Positions 45,886 through 59,300 of a stretch of 64,000 bases of DNA are shown here, one piece after another. The DNA is from Ampullaceana balthica. Taxonomy: Eukaryota; Mollusca; Gastropoda; Lymnaeidae. The position numbers and the translations under genes were made by a program. The stretch lies in assembly GCA_944989445.1 (NCBI GenBank), contig CALYLW010000346.1, positions 344,001 through 408,000 of the forward strand, given 5' to 3'. The notes under the pieces are model-generated. The model was given only the letters and a program-made list of their open reading frames with translations, was not told where the DNA came from and ran no database searches. Every line of letters begins with the position of its first letter. Within the stretch, counting starts at the first letter, position 1.

Positions 45886-46556
45886 CAACTGTAGCGTTGG
45901 CCCACCTTCCAACTGTAGTGTAGGCCCACCTTCCATCTGTAGTGTAGGCCCACCTTCCATCTGTAGTGTAGGCCCACCTTCCATCTGTAGTGTAGGCACA
46001 CCTTCCATCTGTAGCGTTGGCCCACCTTAACTCTGTAGTCTAGGTCCACCTTCCATATGTAGCGTTGGCCCACCTTCCATCTGTAGTGTAGGCCCACCTT
46101 CCATCTGTAGTGTAGGCCCACCTTCCATCTGTAGTGTAGGCCCACCTTCCATCTGTAGTGTAGGCCCACCTTCCATCTGTAGTGTAGGCCCACCTTCCAT
46201 CTGTAGTGTAGGCACACCTTCCATCTGTAGCGTTGGCCCACCTTAACTCTGTAGTGTAGGCCCACCTTCCATATGTAGCGTAGGCCCACCTTCCATATGT
46301 AATGTAGGCACACCTTCCATCTGTAGTGTAGGCCCACCTTCCATATGTAGTGTAGGCACACCTTACATCTGTAGTGTAGGCCCACCTTCCATCTGTAGCG
46401 TAGGCACACCTTCCATCTATAGTGTAGGCACACCTTCCATCTGTAGTGTAGGCACACCTTCCATCTGTAGTGTAGGCACACCTTCCATCTGTAGTGTAGG
46501 CACACCTTCCATCTGTAGCGTAGGCACACCTTCTATCTGTAGTGTAGGCACACCTG
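45886..46556. repeat. 24-bp minisatellite, about 28 copies
   Basis: The unit 'CTGTAGTGTAGGCCCACCTT' plus 'CCAT', with variants 'gcgttgg' and 'gcacacc'. In gene 3 intron 1. Unrelated in sequence to the 24-bp array of copy A. Open - strand frames (for example 45828-46529) are artefacts. Confidence 0.93.
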
Positions 46557-46898
46557 CACCCCCTTTCCATATTATATAAATAAAACAGATCAAAAAGTTT
46601 ATTTTGCTAGTTAAAAAAATTGGGTTAAACTATTTAAAGACGAACATTTTATAATTGTAATTGAAAGCTCCTGGCCCTTAGTCTTGTTGAAACATTCAAA
46701 TGTCTCATGCCATTATACTTTTAAAAGAAGTAATTTACAGCCAAAAAACACACTCATGATACAGTTAACTATCTGCCTTTCTTATATTTCACAAATTTTG
46801 ATAATTTTAAACTATAGTTAAGTTACAATTATATTTTCTTGTATTATTAATTTTAATTTGTTTAGCGTTATAATTTTTTTTCTTTAGAAAAACTCAAG

Positions 46899-49800
46899 AT
46901 GTCACTGAAGTTTTTGATAGCTGCTATCATGGTTGGGATTGTCGCAGGACAAACGACGGGTAATGTCGTCAATAAATGCCCTCAGCCCACGGCTTCAAAC
47001 CCAAACCCACCGGCTTTTCTATATGCACATCCTGAAGACTGTGAGCGTTTCGTCACGTGCTCACACGGTTTGCCTACAGTGATGTCGTGTGCTCCTAAAA
47101 CCAGATTCAGTGACGTGTTTCAGACTTGTGCCTGGGAGTTAAGTCATTACGATACTTGCACACGTGAGTTATGGTCCATGACTCCTTGTAACACTATTAC
47201 TATTATATTAATTTACCCTTCTTGCTGGATAATTAATAGTGGATAAGTTAGTATATTAATAGAGCGCTTCTTTTCTATATAAAAGCTTGAAAATGAAAGT
47301 AAATGAAAGTAATGTGTGATTTAAAAGGAACAAATCTGAGAGTGAATAATCTACATGTAACTTGTTAAATTCGTATGGGGCTTGTCATTTCTAAAACCGG
47401 AAAACGTCATAGCTCAATGAGTAATGTTCTATTTTTAGATTACATTATAGCGGTATAATGTTTTGAAGCATAAATACAATCAACCACTAGATCTATGTTC
47501 TAAAAATTGTTAGCAAATTAAGATTACGAAACTGTTTTTCCCTTTTCAAGTTCAATAAGCTGTCTTGAATTAAAGAAGAATTAACAAATAGCTGATAATA
47601 TACTTCCTTCTCAATATAACTACATTTACATATTGACTCGTATCTTGTATTAAATTTTTATGAAATGTATCCCCCCAAAAGACCCGTATATTTCTATTAA
47701 TAGATTTTCGCCATATTATGACAAGGCCTTAGTGGAATGATTCTGTAAAGGTTTCTTAAGCCGATCCAGAACTATTGTTTCCCTAATTGCCGATATCTTT
47801 ATGATCCCGTTTTTTGCAAGATTGATTGCCGATCTAATCCCAAACTAAGCTCCAATGTGTCCCAGCTATAGATTCGAGACTTATTTTCAAATTTTTATAA
47901 AGGAGATTTGGGTTGGTTTCATAATCACTTTCTTTGTTTCTTAATTAGAATTAAAAGTAATTTGGGATTGGAATAAATGAGACAATAACAATAAAATAGT
48001 TCTGAACATATAAAAATTACTATACATATGTTCTTTGGCCTTAACTCCGCGCATCATCAAGCAATCACTCTTTACCTAGCCAAACAATGACAATAACAAA
48101 TTATTCGAAAGCGAAAGTGATTTGCTACAATGTCTCTTTTCCATACAGGAACGGTTCCCATATCTTATCTTATCTTATTTATACAGACGCTCCTTCTATG
48201 CAGAAGATAGTTGCGTCCACAGACCATGACAGATGATCTGTTGGCAAGTGATGCAGCATTCACAGGCCACGGCTTTGTGGGTTCCACGCATTACCCAGCC
48301 GCCTAACTACATGTAGTGTTAGGTACCCATTCGGAGCGGGGTGACTCAGGGACGCCCTAGGCCCCGGGAACATATTAGTTAAAGCTTAACGTATGTGATG
48401 TATAGAAATATAAGACATAGCAACTAGTCGCATGAAATGAAACAATATTCTATTTATCAAACAGATCCCTTAAAGACTTAATGTCCTTTCTTTACCAATA
48501 GGAGACAACGCTGTACGCGAATGCTCAAGGGGGGCTACTCTCATCGGCCATCCACAAATCTGCCAGAGATATTACAACTGTTCAGACAAAGCTCAGAGGC
48601 CAGAAAGGAGTTTTCTAGGTGCATACGAAGTAGAATGCACGTACCCGGACCTCTTTGACATTGTGCAGAAGAAATGCGTGCCGTTCAACCAGGCATATTG
48701 TGGCCCATACAGAGTGGCGGGAATCGGTCCATGTAAGTTTGTTGTCATCAATGGTAACAATTTATTAAACTAGAACACTTTTTTGTTGTTGTTGAAAGTT
48801 TTAAACTCAACTAAAGAAGCTAATGTTTACAGTGTAGCCTTTTAAATTATATTGCAGGTGATTACGTCAAAAACTTGTGCGGTAGTGCCCAGTGTCAACC
48901 CTGCAGTAGCCGTCTAGGGTCATGTGTGGGAGAACCTGACGGATTCAGTGTAAGTTGACGATAATCAGCCAGCCATAACTCTCGTAAAGTTGGGTTAGCG
49001 TGGTCACAGTCAACACTGGAGACAGAATTTAAACATCAGAACTAATATGTGTTTATTTTGTAAAACAAAATTAATGCAAATAATGATTATCAAACGCGCT
49101 CGTGGAATCTGGTACTTGTAGAATCATATCTAATAAAAAATATCGGGGATAGTATTTATTGTTTTTAGTTGTTGTTTTTTTATAGTGGATTAAGATGGAT
49201 AGGCAAAACAAACCGAAAAATCTCTCAGAGCATCATTTTTTTTGACAGATATAATAACAAAAGTATATTTATTTTTTTAAAAAGTATTTGTAGAGTAAGA
49301 ATTTTAAGGAAGAGAAAAGATACATTTGACAGGAATAAAGCGAATATTTTTTTATACAGTTTTTTAACAAGATTAATATTTATTGATAATAACTAGTTAT
49401 TAATTATAATCAGCAAATTGTCTACTTAAATTTGATATAACCATTACTTTTTTTCATTTCAATTATACGCATATTATAATAATATATCAAAGTGAAATAA
49501 TAATAAATGTTACATAACTAGTAGTATTAAAAGAAAATATGCGCAAGTTACTTTACTAGTGTCATTTATGGAGCAGTGTCAATTATAAAACATAAAAACA
49601 TACATGTATTTTTTCATATTAAAGAGCCCAGGCCCCAAGGTTACAAGGTTAACACAAAATTTTAAAAACAGTGCATCGAGTCATCGAGCCTAAGAAACTG
49701 AAAACAATTCATGAGGCTAATCATAGTCATAGTATTGTAAATTCTTAGTTGTTGTTTTTTTTTAACTTTTAATACGCCAATCATTTTTACCACAACTATG

Positions 49801-50171
49801 TTCATTTGCACTTGAACGCAAACTGTGCCTAAGGTTTCTTTTCATATTTTCAGGCCCATTCTACACGACTTTGGACTCCCTATTACGTCAAGTGTGACAC
49901 AGGACGAACAGTGGAGTTCAACCTATACTGCCCCAGTCACTTCACCGGAACCCAGGCCATCTTCGACCCAATCAAACGCCAGTGCGTGTCTATATGGGAG
50001 GTGCCAAGGAGCACTGGATTCGGACTGGCCCCGACTTGTGATGGTAAAGCCAACGGAAAATATCGAGTCGATGAGAGGACAGATGTCTACTTCAGCTGTC
50101 CAGGGGCGGAGGTTTCCTTCTGCCGTAATGGGACCGTGTTTAATCTGATCAGCCAGCAGTGTGCAGCCTAA
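46899..50171 (+). CDS. Gene 3: secreted chitin-binding (CBM14) protein, 301 aa
   Basis: Coding exons 46899-47163, 48502-48732, 48858-48949 and 49854-50171 (906 nt, TAA stop), intron phases 1, 1, 0. Signal peptide MSLKFLIAAIMVGIVAGQ, two canonical six-Cys CBM14 domains, Cys-rich linker (C..C.GS.QC..CSSRLGSC) and two four-Cys CBM14-like units ending QQCAA. Exon 3 is two codons longer and exon 5 two codons shorter than in gene 1, so the total length is unchanged. The reading frame is intact throughout. Function is inferred as for gene 1. Confidence 0.87.
47164..48501 (+). other. Gene 3 intron 2
   Basis: GTGAGT donor, ATAG acceptor at 48501. AT-rich, with a truncated SINE at 48161-48370. Confidence 0.75.
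48161..48370 (-). mobile_element. tRNA-derived SINE (family 1), 5'-truncated
   Basis: Nearly identical to the body and tail of 8366-8640 ('gacagatgatctgttggcaa', 'ccctaggccccgggaaca'), with the tRNA head missing. Tail at the left is (TCTTA)n. Confidence 0.8.
48950..49853 (+). other. Gene 3 intron 4
   Basis: GTAAGT donor, CAG acceptor at 49853. AT-rich, no repeat recognised. A short frame at 49169-49396 has no recognisable domain. Confidence 0.75.
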
Positions 50172-51954
50172 CAAACTCACCTTTAGTACATTTCCGAGAG
50201 AACACTCCCTGTTGCCATAGACCATAGTCTCTAGTACTCTCTAGACGCCATGTTTGAAGGAAATCCAAATGTTTAAAAAGCTTATACAATTTTGTTGTAA
50301 GGTGATAAGTCATGAAAGTATCTGAGATATGCAGGAATATCATCACGTATCCAATGTTGTTTGCATTCATAATATAGAATGTAAATTATATATTAAAATC
50401 TCTGCTGATGGTAATTCACAACCGCGTATGTTAACGATAAAGAGAATAGTGTTCCTTTTAATATGTAACATATTATCTCACCAACATTGTGACTAGGCAT
50501 GCTATCGTTAGCGCATGGGAAATACGCAGCAACTGGGGATTTGAACAGATGAAGTAATTTTATAATTAAGAGAACTTTTTTTAGATGATTTAGCATTGTA
50601 TTGGATCCTTCAGTCTCATCTTACATCCAACAAAATCTCATCCAACAATCAGAGTATCATCTATCATCAGTCAAAGTCCCTACATTATTTACTTTCACTG
50701 CTCAATTTCGTGATATTGTTTAGCATTGTTTAATTTATCTTTTTTAATAAAAAACTTTATCAGATAATACATTCTTGTTTATTGAATTCACATGTGTCTC
50801 CCCATCAGTGGCGTAGCTAGAGGGGGCGGTGGGGGTGGTCCGCCCCGGGTGGCACGCATTTAGGGGCGGCATTTGTGGGTATTTGAAAAAGTGCAACCTA
50901 TTCCGACAACCACGCTTTTTCTTTTGAAGGGGGAAAACCAAAGTGAAACAAAAATATTCGTACATTCTAGTCCTAATTAACGGATTCCCACAACATTTGT
51001 TTGATTACATAGTAGATGTGTGGATGTTAAAAGTAATGCTAAACCTTTCAAAAATTTGAAATCAGTCAAAAAAGGTATCGATTTGTTTGGAAAATTTAGC
51101 GGTATACGGTACGACCAGGTGACGCATTTATAAGAAAACAACACACACACAAAACCACATCACCGCTGGGCCCAATAATGTACTATTAATATCGCCACGA
51201 TGGTTTTTTGCGTGGAATTTCGATATTCGCAGAATGATGCGCGAACAAGTACCTACAATTCATGGTGGTTCAAATATTATGTTTAACTTGTAAGTAGTAA
51301 TTTATATAAAATATGTATAATTTATATTACTGTTTGAGTTTTCAGAAAATTATTGTAAGGTACATTATTAAAAATAATTTTATTTTGTTTTTATTGCATT
51401 AAAGTAGCACACATAATTTGTGTTTTTCATTAAAATACTGTTATTCATTAAAACTGTTACGCCTATCCAATTAAAGTAATGTATAAAAAATTTGATTTCG
51501 CCTATTTTATGGAAAATTATTAAGATTTATGGCAAGAACATGAAAATATTCAAATTTCTCCGTTAATAAACACCACAATAGGCATAAATAATTTCGCAAA
51601 AAGACATACTTTAAAATTTCAAGCGTCTTGGGAAAATTGACATCTAAAGAACTAACTAGTAAAATTAGATAAGATGCTTTAAATTTTACTCAATTAAATG
51701 CAATCCTTTTCTTTTCCGTGTTATCTCAATTTATGGGAACCAGTTATTTTTTAAAATTATTGCAAACCCATTGAACGAAACAAAGAGATGTGCTAGTAGA
51801 AAAAGCTGTTATATCAACTAAACAATTTGTGTAGAGTTCGAAATATCAACTGAACGCGGAGTTAGAAGGAGAAAAAAATATGAGTGTGGAAAATTAAGAA
51901 GACGTGTTTCTATCTTTAGAACGAGAAGTATAACATGAAATGTTTTTATCCATG

Positions 51955-52410
51955 GATGGAATTATAACAGAAAATAAAAGAACGCTTTGATGAGTTGCAA
52001 GTCCTTGCAAGAAAATATTCGTATGTCGTATATAATACCATGTAACCTACTAAATGAAGCATTTGAACACCAAATAAATTACTTTTTTGACATTGATAAA
52101 GATCAGTTCAATATTGAACGAAAAATGACCCAGGTTTTTATGGCTGTATCTACACTACAAGAAGAGGCATTATGTTAGAAAATCGGGGGGAAATGCCCCC
52201 TTGATCTATTAAAATTTATTCAACAGTAAGATTGGAATATTCTGTACCCAACATTGTAATTTTGCTATGAATTTTTTCAACAATTGCTATCAGTGTCGCT
52301 AGTTGTGAAAGGAGCTTCTCCAAAGGGAAGTTGAAAAAAATTATCTTCGTTCCACAATGAGTGATTTAAGACAACAAAGTCTTGCAATATTGTCTATAGA
52401 ACAAGATATT
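51955..52410 (+). pseudogene. hAT transposase remnant, copy 2
   Basis: It aligns with 7870-8300 and 8850-8890 of copy 1 but lacks the N-terminal part seen there at 7382-7690. Stops and frameshifts throughout. Confidence 0.7.
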
Positions 52411-52852
52411 AAAAATAATTTAAATTTTTATAGCATAATACACGTTTTTTTCTATTATGAAACTTAGAAAATTATATGTATAAATATGATTACATACTAA
52501 TGTGTACAATTTCTTTTGTTTGTAAAAAATAATTTATTTATAAATATAAAATAAAAGAATAGTAATTGATAATGTTGTTTTTTTTGGGTGTAAATTTGGA
52601 ATATGTTTTGGCTCATGGAAAGGGGGGGGGGACCTGCGACCTCAGTAACTTTCTTGTGGCCTTTAAAAAAACCTGTAGTGTATTTTTATAAATGTGTATT
52701 TATAGGTATATCATCTTATGTGGCCTCTTTTATTACTGCTTACATAAATGTGGCATGCAATGGTAAACATGTTCCCCACTTTACTTAGTTTCAATTACAA
52801 TTATCTAGATTCATGTTTATTAATTTATAAAAACCATCATATAATCGACTAA

Positions 52853-53259
52853 TTTGCCGTCCATAAATGACGTCACGCTATTTTTGCTGATTTTCACCCC
52901 CTCCGCCCTCGCCACACGTCGTCACAAAAAACTTAGACCCCCTCTTCAATAAGACGCCATAAAGTTTTGACCACCCCCACCATAAGAGACGTATTTTCTA
53001 TTTGAAAATAAGCATGTTTCAAATCAAATTTTAGTCATTTAAGTATGATTCTAGTGCAAGGCTGCACTCTAATATCGTGACACGCATTTTACGTAAACGT
53101 CATTAAATAAAGTGTCAGTAATCAATATTTAAGTGGAAATTTTATTTAAAGTTGCGCGTTTTGACGTGACGTCACATTTCTCAAACACAACCCCTCGTCA
53201 CAAGTGTATGACTCTCCCCTCCCCGCCCCAGGTGCGTGACGTCATTTATGGACGGTCCC
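52853..53259. mobile_element. PIF/Harbinger-like MITE nested in hAT copy 2, 407 bp
   Basis: Ends CCGTCCATAAATGACGTCAC and GTGACGTCATTTATGGACGG form a long inverted repeat. TAA on both sides (52850-52852 and 53260-53262). hAT copy 1 at about 9340 shows the sequence without it. Confidence 0.85.
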
Positions 53260-53329
53260 TAAAAAGGGCGGCACATTGGAGACCGCTCCGGGCGGCAAAA
53301 GTTCTAGCTACGCCACTGCTCCCCTTCTT

Positions 53330-54220
53330 AATTTGAATTAAAGTATTTGCGTCCAACATCCATCTATTTATTTGGATTCCCGAAAATTGGAAAGGGACAT
53401 TACTTGTTGAACAGTGTTGAATCTAACCAATAACTTCACCGTCTTCAATTTTTACTTGTTAATCATTTTTATTAAACTCACGATTTTAAGATTTCTGTGA
53501 AGATCATGTGGCTTTTATATATGCATTTGTCATATGATGCGGTTAACATTTATTTAGGTCTATGCGGAAAATAAATGTGTAAGTATCCCAAACGCCCAAT
53601 TCTGTAGTTCGATGTTATGAATCGTTGCTTAGTTAATTGTTAGAAAATAACTGTGTAAATATCCCAAACATCACATCACTTTTTTCCACGCCGACCTTGT
53701 ATCCTTAATAAATTTATTAATAAAGTCATGTCAGGCCAGTAGGGTCCGTGCGTTATAATGTAAGAACGTGAGACGCAAAAATCTTTAAACAAAAGTAAAA
53801 TACAATACAAAATACACAAAGAAATTGTTTACTGAAACTGAAAAGTTTACTGTCGTGTCAGTCTAAAAATAAAGCTCAAATTTATTGTTTTCATTGCACT
53901 ATTTGTTTGTGTATTTTGTATTTTATTTAAAAGCTTTATTGCAGTCCCATTCTATATGATACATTAAACAAAAGTAGCGGCTTATTTTTTTTAAAAAAAA
54001 CCCTCATTTTTTTTTCATTAAGCTCCCAGCAATAGTAGTTTTATGGCATTAAAGCATTGTTACAGTGAATAAACCTCCAAGAATCTTTGAAAGTCTTTGA
54101 GTTCAGAGAAATCGAGAAGACTCAGTTGTTAAGAGTGACATCCTCGTTCCCCAGAAGGTCTCAAATTTTCTCACACCACCACAAAATATCTTCATTCTTA
54201 AACAATATAATCTTCAAAAT
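53330..54220. other. Intergenic, shared by both copies
   Basis: 53490-53690 aligns with 20710-20930. 53868-53925 resembles a 60-bp piece of hAT copy 1 (8128-8185), probably another fragment. No gene. Confidence 0.5.
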
Positions 54221-54221
54221 T

Positions 54222-54296
54222 GATCACACAACCGTGGATAATAATCTTCTGTAAAGAATGAGCGTCTGTAATAGATAAGATAAGAAAACGAAACGT
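54222..54296 (+). mobile_element. SINE-like tail (family 2), shared with copy A
   Basis: 'gagcgtctgtaatagataag' tail at the place matching 24400-24420; most of the body is lost. Confidence 0.5.
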
Positions 54297-54299
54297 CAC

Positions 54300-55090
54300 G
54301 TCCCTAGAATACGCAACACGTTGTCACAAAATCTGGCACTTCCTCTTTATAAATAATTTTTTTTTAAAAATATATTTAAAAAAACTTACCAGCAATATCC
54401 GCAAGTCTTAACTTTAAGTTTCAGGATCCAGTTCTTTAACGCTATAAAATAAAATGGGAATTATAACCTTCACAAGAGTTCTAAGAATTTTTTTAATTCA
54501 AGTTGTCTTACAATGTAAAAAAAAAGTATACCTCTTCTTCCACTCCCTAAATTCGTATGTGTCCATTGTGAAATGTGACAAGGATTCGGGAGGGGGGGGG
54601 GCTGTTAGGTTCACCTTGTTTACCCCAGATCTTAAGTTTGACAAACATCGGTGTGACCATATCTGGTACACGGGGGATTTCTACTGGTTGTAGGGGGGGG
54701 GGACGTAACGGGGACCAACTGAATTTAAACTTCAAATAAGTTCAACTGTTGTAAAATCTCAATCTACGCTCCAGCCGTGGACAAACTGAGAAAGACGTCT
54801 TTAATTAATGTTTTCCAGTTAAATGATCTGGAACAAGAAAGAAGTTTCGTGTCGTTAATCTTTTTACATAAAATTAATATTCCCGTAGTGTCGTATACGG
54901 ATATATCCTTAAGTGGCTACACTCGAAAAACCTGTAATTAACTTCACAGATTCTAAACTCTAGATGATCAGAGGACATTTATTTCATTTCTTGTGCGGAA
55001 TTTAAATAAAACAAAATCCTTTTTGAACGGGCTTGTGACAAGTCTTAGCGTACCCATCTTTCAACAGTGACTTGATCAGAATACAGTGGA
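54300..55090 (+). promoter_or_regulatory. Upstream region of gene 4
   Basis: Partner of 24430-25386. The best conserved block is 55025-55090, probably 5' UTR. No TATA box can be assigned with confidence. Confidence 0.5.
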
Positions 55091-55166
55091 ATGACTATGT
55101 GGACACTGGTCACTCCTCTACTCAGTCTGCTGGTGGCACAGACCATTTCACAGACCGCAGTTTCAA
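55091..55166 (+). CDS. Gene 4, first coding exon (partial gene)
   Basis: ATG at 55091 begins a 76-nt exon coding MTMWTLVTPLLSLLVAQTIS then QTAVS, a signal peptide, with donor AA|GTAGGT at 55166/55167. Length, phase and sequence match gene 2 exon 1. The rest of the gene is not in the window: 55167-64000 is intron, and the last 40 bases match those just before gene 2 exon 2. The protein is expected to be a gene 2-like CBM14 protein, but that part is inference. Confidence 0.75.
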
Positions 55167-56270
55167 GTAGGTTAAAATCGTATAACTTGGAGTACTATTT
55201 TGTTATTGAAATTTAAAGTTTGAAATTATGTTAAAGAAATTCTCTTGGATATGGATATCACTGTTTTATTGCTGAACTTTGCTGGTTGGTTTGCTGGTGG
55301 AAAGAAAATTATGTAGAATTCATCTTATCGATACCTGACCATAGATCTAACGGTCCACCCGTCGGACATTGATGACATCCGTTTCTTGTCAGTAGAGGCA
55401 GTGGCTTAGCGAGAGGGGGGCAAATGCCCCGTCGGGCACCTCGTTAGGGGCGGCAAATTTCTCGTCATTAATTAATTAGCTTCAAAGAATTAAGTTCAAA
55501 GAAAATTGAGTAGTTTTTTAAAATCAAAATAAATTATAGCCAAATAAAAAGTTGATAAAGAAATAAAGGAACAATCCTAAAATATGTAAACGTTTCAAAA
55601 AAAAACTCTAAAAAATATCCGTATTTTGTCAATTTCTCGCCAACCATAACATCATAACATTTATCGGATTGAAATAAAATCCAAACGATAGCTAATAATA
55701 TTTAGAACAATAATGGAGTAGAAAAATTTATTTTAGTTCGACTCCCGTAATTTTAGCAGCAATTTGTAGATAGCAATTGTGTTGTTTAAATTCACAATTG
55801 TTGATTTGAAATGACTTTTAAAGTAATCTAGAATGATAGTTAATGGGGTTTTCCCGCTTTGTGAATGCTAATGTTTGACTGTTTCGCGGTGCGTGCGCAT
55901 TATATTGACACATTCTTGGTGTGACGTAGCGTGAGGGGATCTGACGTCAAAGAAAATTTGCCATAGTGAGCAATAGATAACGAATGTTTTGCTTAGTTTG
56001 AAATGACTTTTAATGTAATCTAGAATGATTTCCCTTGAATAAAAAAATCGGAAATTCTTTGTTGGAAATTGAGTTTAAATACTCATTCGAGTTTTTATTA
56101 CTTGTTTTATTTTAATGTCTTAAGTGTTGTGGCATAAACCAAAATAATGAACAAAATGGCTCATCTACTGAAATTAAAAATTGTTATAAAATAAATCCAA
56201 AACTATCCGTTCAACATTACCAAAGTTTTTTGCAAAGTTTAGAAATCGGATCAAAAATAATTGACAATAT
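55167..56270 (+). other. Gene 4 intron 1, left part
   Basis: 55167-55398 aligns with gene 2 intron 1. At 55399 a CAGTGGCTTAGCGAG terminus begins an insertion that resembles a hAT left end; its right end was not found. A 30-bp motif ('gaaatgacttttaaagtaat') recurs at 55809 and 56000. No coding sequence. Confidence 0.5.
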
Positions 56271-56310
56271 AATCTTCTATATATATAAAAATCAAAGTGT
56301 GTCTCTCTCG

Positions 56311-56343
<33 letters not shown>

Positions 56344-59300
56344 TTCGTGCGTGCGTGCGTGCGCGTGTCTGTGTGTGTGTGAGCATGTCCTTTATAGCTG
56401 ACTAAACCATTCATCCGATCGTCATGAAATTGTTTGAGACTGTTAAGTACCTACCTGGGATGGTAACTGGCAACTTTGTTATCTAAATTTAACACTCATG
56501 GGGCGCCGGGGGCCCATAATGCCATAATGTCATTTTTTTCTTATATGAGCTTTATAAAAATTAGTTTAAGCGCTAGCTACTGTGTAAATTGTTGGATCTT
56601 AACCAAACTTTGCATATGACAACTTGATAGCCAATATTAAAATACTATAGGGAACTGAACTGCAAATAGTCATTCCTTTGGGGCTGGGGGCCCAAAAATT
56701 CACATTTCTTAAACGTTTAATATTTTATTCCCCCTTCAGTCATTAACAATCTTGACAAATAATGACACATGTATCCATTATTATATAAATTGAAATGAAC
56801 AGGGGTTTTGAACTTTATATCTTGCACAGAAAGGGCCCCGGGGCCCTTAATGTCTTTTTTTTGTTATATATCTAATATAAAGAGCTCAAATGTTTGTATG
56901 TTTGTATGTTTGTATGTTTCACTTTTCGACTTTCTGTTAGACAATCACGGAAAAACCAAATGACGGACGGGGACCAAATTTGGCAGGACGGTTCCTTTTA
57001 CCCTGAAGGTGGTTTTAAGTTAGTTTTTGTAATTGTCCCTTTTGCCCGAATGCCGTAAATTAAATAATCAGAAAATGCAGAGACAAAGAATAAAAAAATT
57101 TAACCTCATTTCTGTATTGAACAAATTTACGCGGACGTTCAAATGCCGTTCAAAGCGAGTTACTTTTGGTGACGTTTTTTTCCCACCAATACTTTATTTT
57201 CAGCGGTGCGCATTCAAAAAATATTATAATGTCTATAGTGTCCTATTAATATAACATTTATATTTGGTTTGTCTTTTACATAAGCTATACACTTATACCA
57301 TTTAAACTTAGGCTACCGGACCTATTAACATAAGTAGATTAAATTTAATAAAGTGATCCTGAAAACGCTTAATTATTTTGTATTGCGAATTGAATATGTT
57401 ATGTTCATTCCTTTGATGATGGATTAACATAGGCCATTTTTAAAATCGATTATTGTCATGGTTTCACATGCGTTTTTAATATAAAATTGATTTGTTTTGT
57501 TTGTTTTTTTAAAATTAGGAATATAGCCTAATTTCTTTATTTATCTTTATTATCTTTATCTCATAGACGCTATTGCAAATATTGTATTAATTACAATTGT
57601 GTTACGATGCATTGTCGTAAATATATAAGAGCTTTTTTAGTGACGACAGTGGCAGAGATCTTTGGAAAAATGTCAACAAAGCAGTGGCCTTTTTTTAATG
57701 GATACAAACAACAAAAAAACTTTAAAAAAACAACTGAGCTTTATATATTACATATGCGTTTAAATTATTTTATTTCAATTATTTTCACGATGAATTGTAT
57801 TAATATTTTACATGCAATGAATAAAATTGGGATTTTTTAAAATTTAATTCATAACTCGACATTTAATTAAAAACCATAGATGTAGCGAGTTTATTTTATG
57901 TTGAAAGTGATGGCCTATGTCAAATAAACTTACACTTTAAAACAGTTTACTTAAGCTTTATATACACTATACATTATAAACTTTCGCTACCGAACGTATT
58001 AACTAAAGTTGACCAAATTTAATGAAGTGATCCTGAAAACGCTTAATTAATATGAATTGCGAATTGAATATGTTTTTATCTTCATTCCTTTGTATTCAGA
58101 ATAGCATAGGCCATTTCTAAAATTGCCTTTTAATCATTTTTAAGATGCACTTATTAACAGACGGTTGAATCTTTTTTTTTAATGTATTTTATTTTTCAGA
58201 TATAAAAGCTGGTGTGTTTGTGTGTGCATTGAATATAATTTACAAAATATGATAGGGAACAAAAAAAGATTCCTTTTTGAAATTATACACATTGCTTATA
58301 AACCGTAAATATAAATCGTAAAATATAGAGACATAAAAATGTTAAATATTATTTCCCTGTTTAGACAATTATGAATACGTCAAAAGGAAGAGTTATTTTG
58401 GTCCAGTACATTTACTTTATAACAAGACTTTATTTCATGCGGCCAGCTTTTTATATGTCTAAATATGGTGTGCACATTTTTTATATCATTTTAATACGAC
58501 CGATTTTTTTAAAAATAGTATTTTAGACAGTACATTTATAATTTTGTTTATTTGCGCTATGAGTCAATTAGCTTTTGCCTTTTAAAGGGATAGTGCCACA
58601 TGTTATTTATCTCATAGACGTGGTTACAAATATTATATAACTTACAATTGTGATACGATGTAGTTTCGTAATTATATATTAAATTTTTGAGTGACGAGGG
58701 TGGTAGAGCTCTTTCGGAAAACATATAAGTTATGTTAATTTTGTACAAGTGGGAATGAAATTGTAAATTTAGTTATTATGGTCGGCAAGAATCATTATTT
58801 AATAAGTCATATCTTTTGAATAGTAAGGTTATGTTAAAAGGCACTGCATTAAGTGAAAACAACTCACGCGGTAAAATGGCATATCTCTGTTTCTCATAAG
58901 ATTTTAACTAAATAGTTGAATCTGAAATTTAACTTGGCAAATAAAAATTGTAATAGCCATCACCTAATACTTGGATAAAGGGTCAGCACACTCCCGCTAC
59001 AAAGTGCGGGTATTTTTCAAGTATATATATATATACATAAATATTTAAATGTGTTTGTGTGTGTATGAATGTCCTTTCTAGCTGTCTAAACCATTCACCC
59101 GATCGTCATGAAACTTTTCAAGACTGTTGAGTATGCTCCCGGGATGGTAACTATCACTTTTTTTCAAAATTTAACACTCATGGGGCGCCGGGAGGCCATA
59201 TCGTCATGTTTTGCTTATACGAGCTATATAAAAATTAGTTTAAGCTTTAGCTACTGTGTAAATTATTGGATCTTAACCAAAATGTGTATATGACAACTTG

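Larger units (their letters stand above)
43237..46887 (+). other. Gene 3 intron 1
   Basis: 3.65 kb against about 0.5 kb in gene 1. It carries a SINE-like copy, a truncated LINE, a 24-bp array and AT-rich filler. No second gene is seen. Confidence 0.65.
50806..53318 (+). mobile_element. hAT DNA transposon, copy 2 (2.5 kb)
   Basis: CAGTGGCGTAGCTAG (50806-50820) and CTAGCTACGCCACTG (53304-53318) are identical to the ends of copy 1. The flanks CTCCCCAT (50798-50805) and CTCCCCTT (53319-53326) match at 7 of 8 bases. Transposase is reduced to pieces at 51955-52180 and 52285-52410 (SVASCERSFSK, LRQQSLAILSIEQDI). A MITE is nested at 52853. The homologous unoccupied site is preserved near 20634 in copy A. 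Confidence 0.9.

Noticed and set aside
45828..46570. ORFs of up to 233 codons on the - strand
   Set aside because: Produced by the 24-bp minisatellite in gene 3 intron 1.
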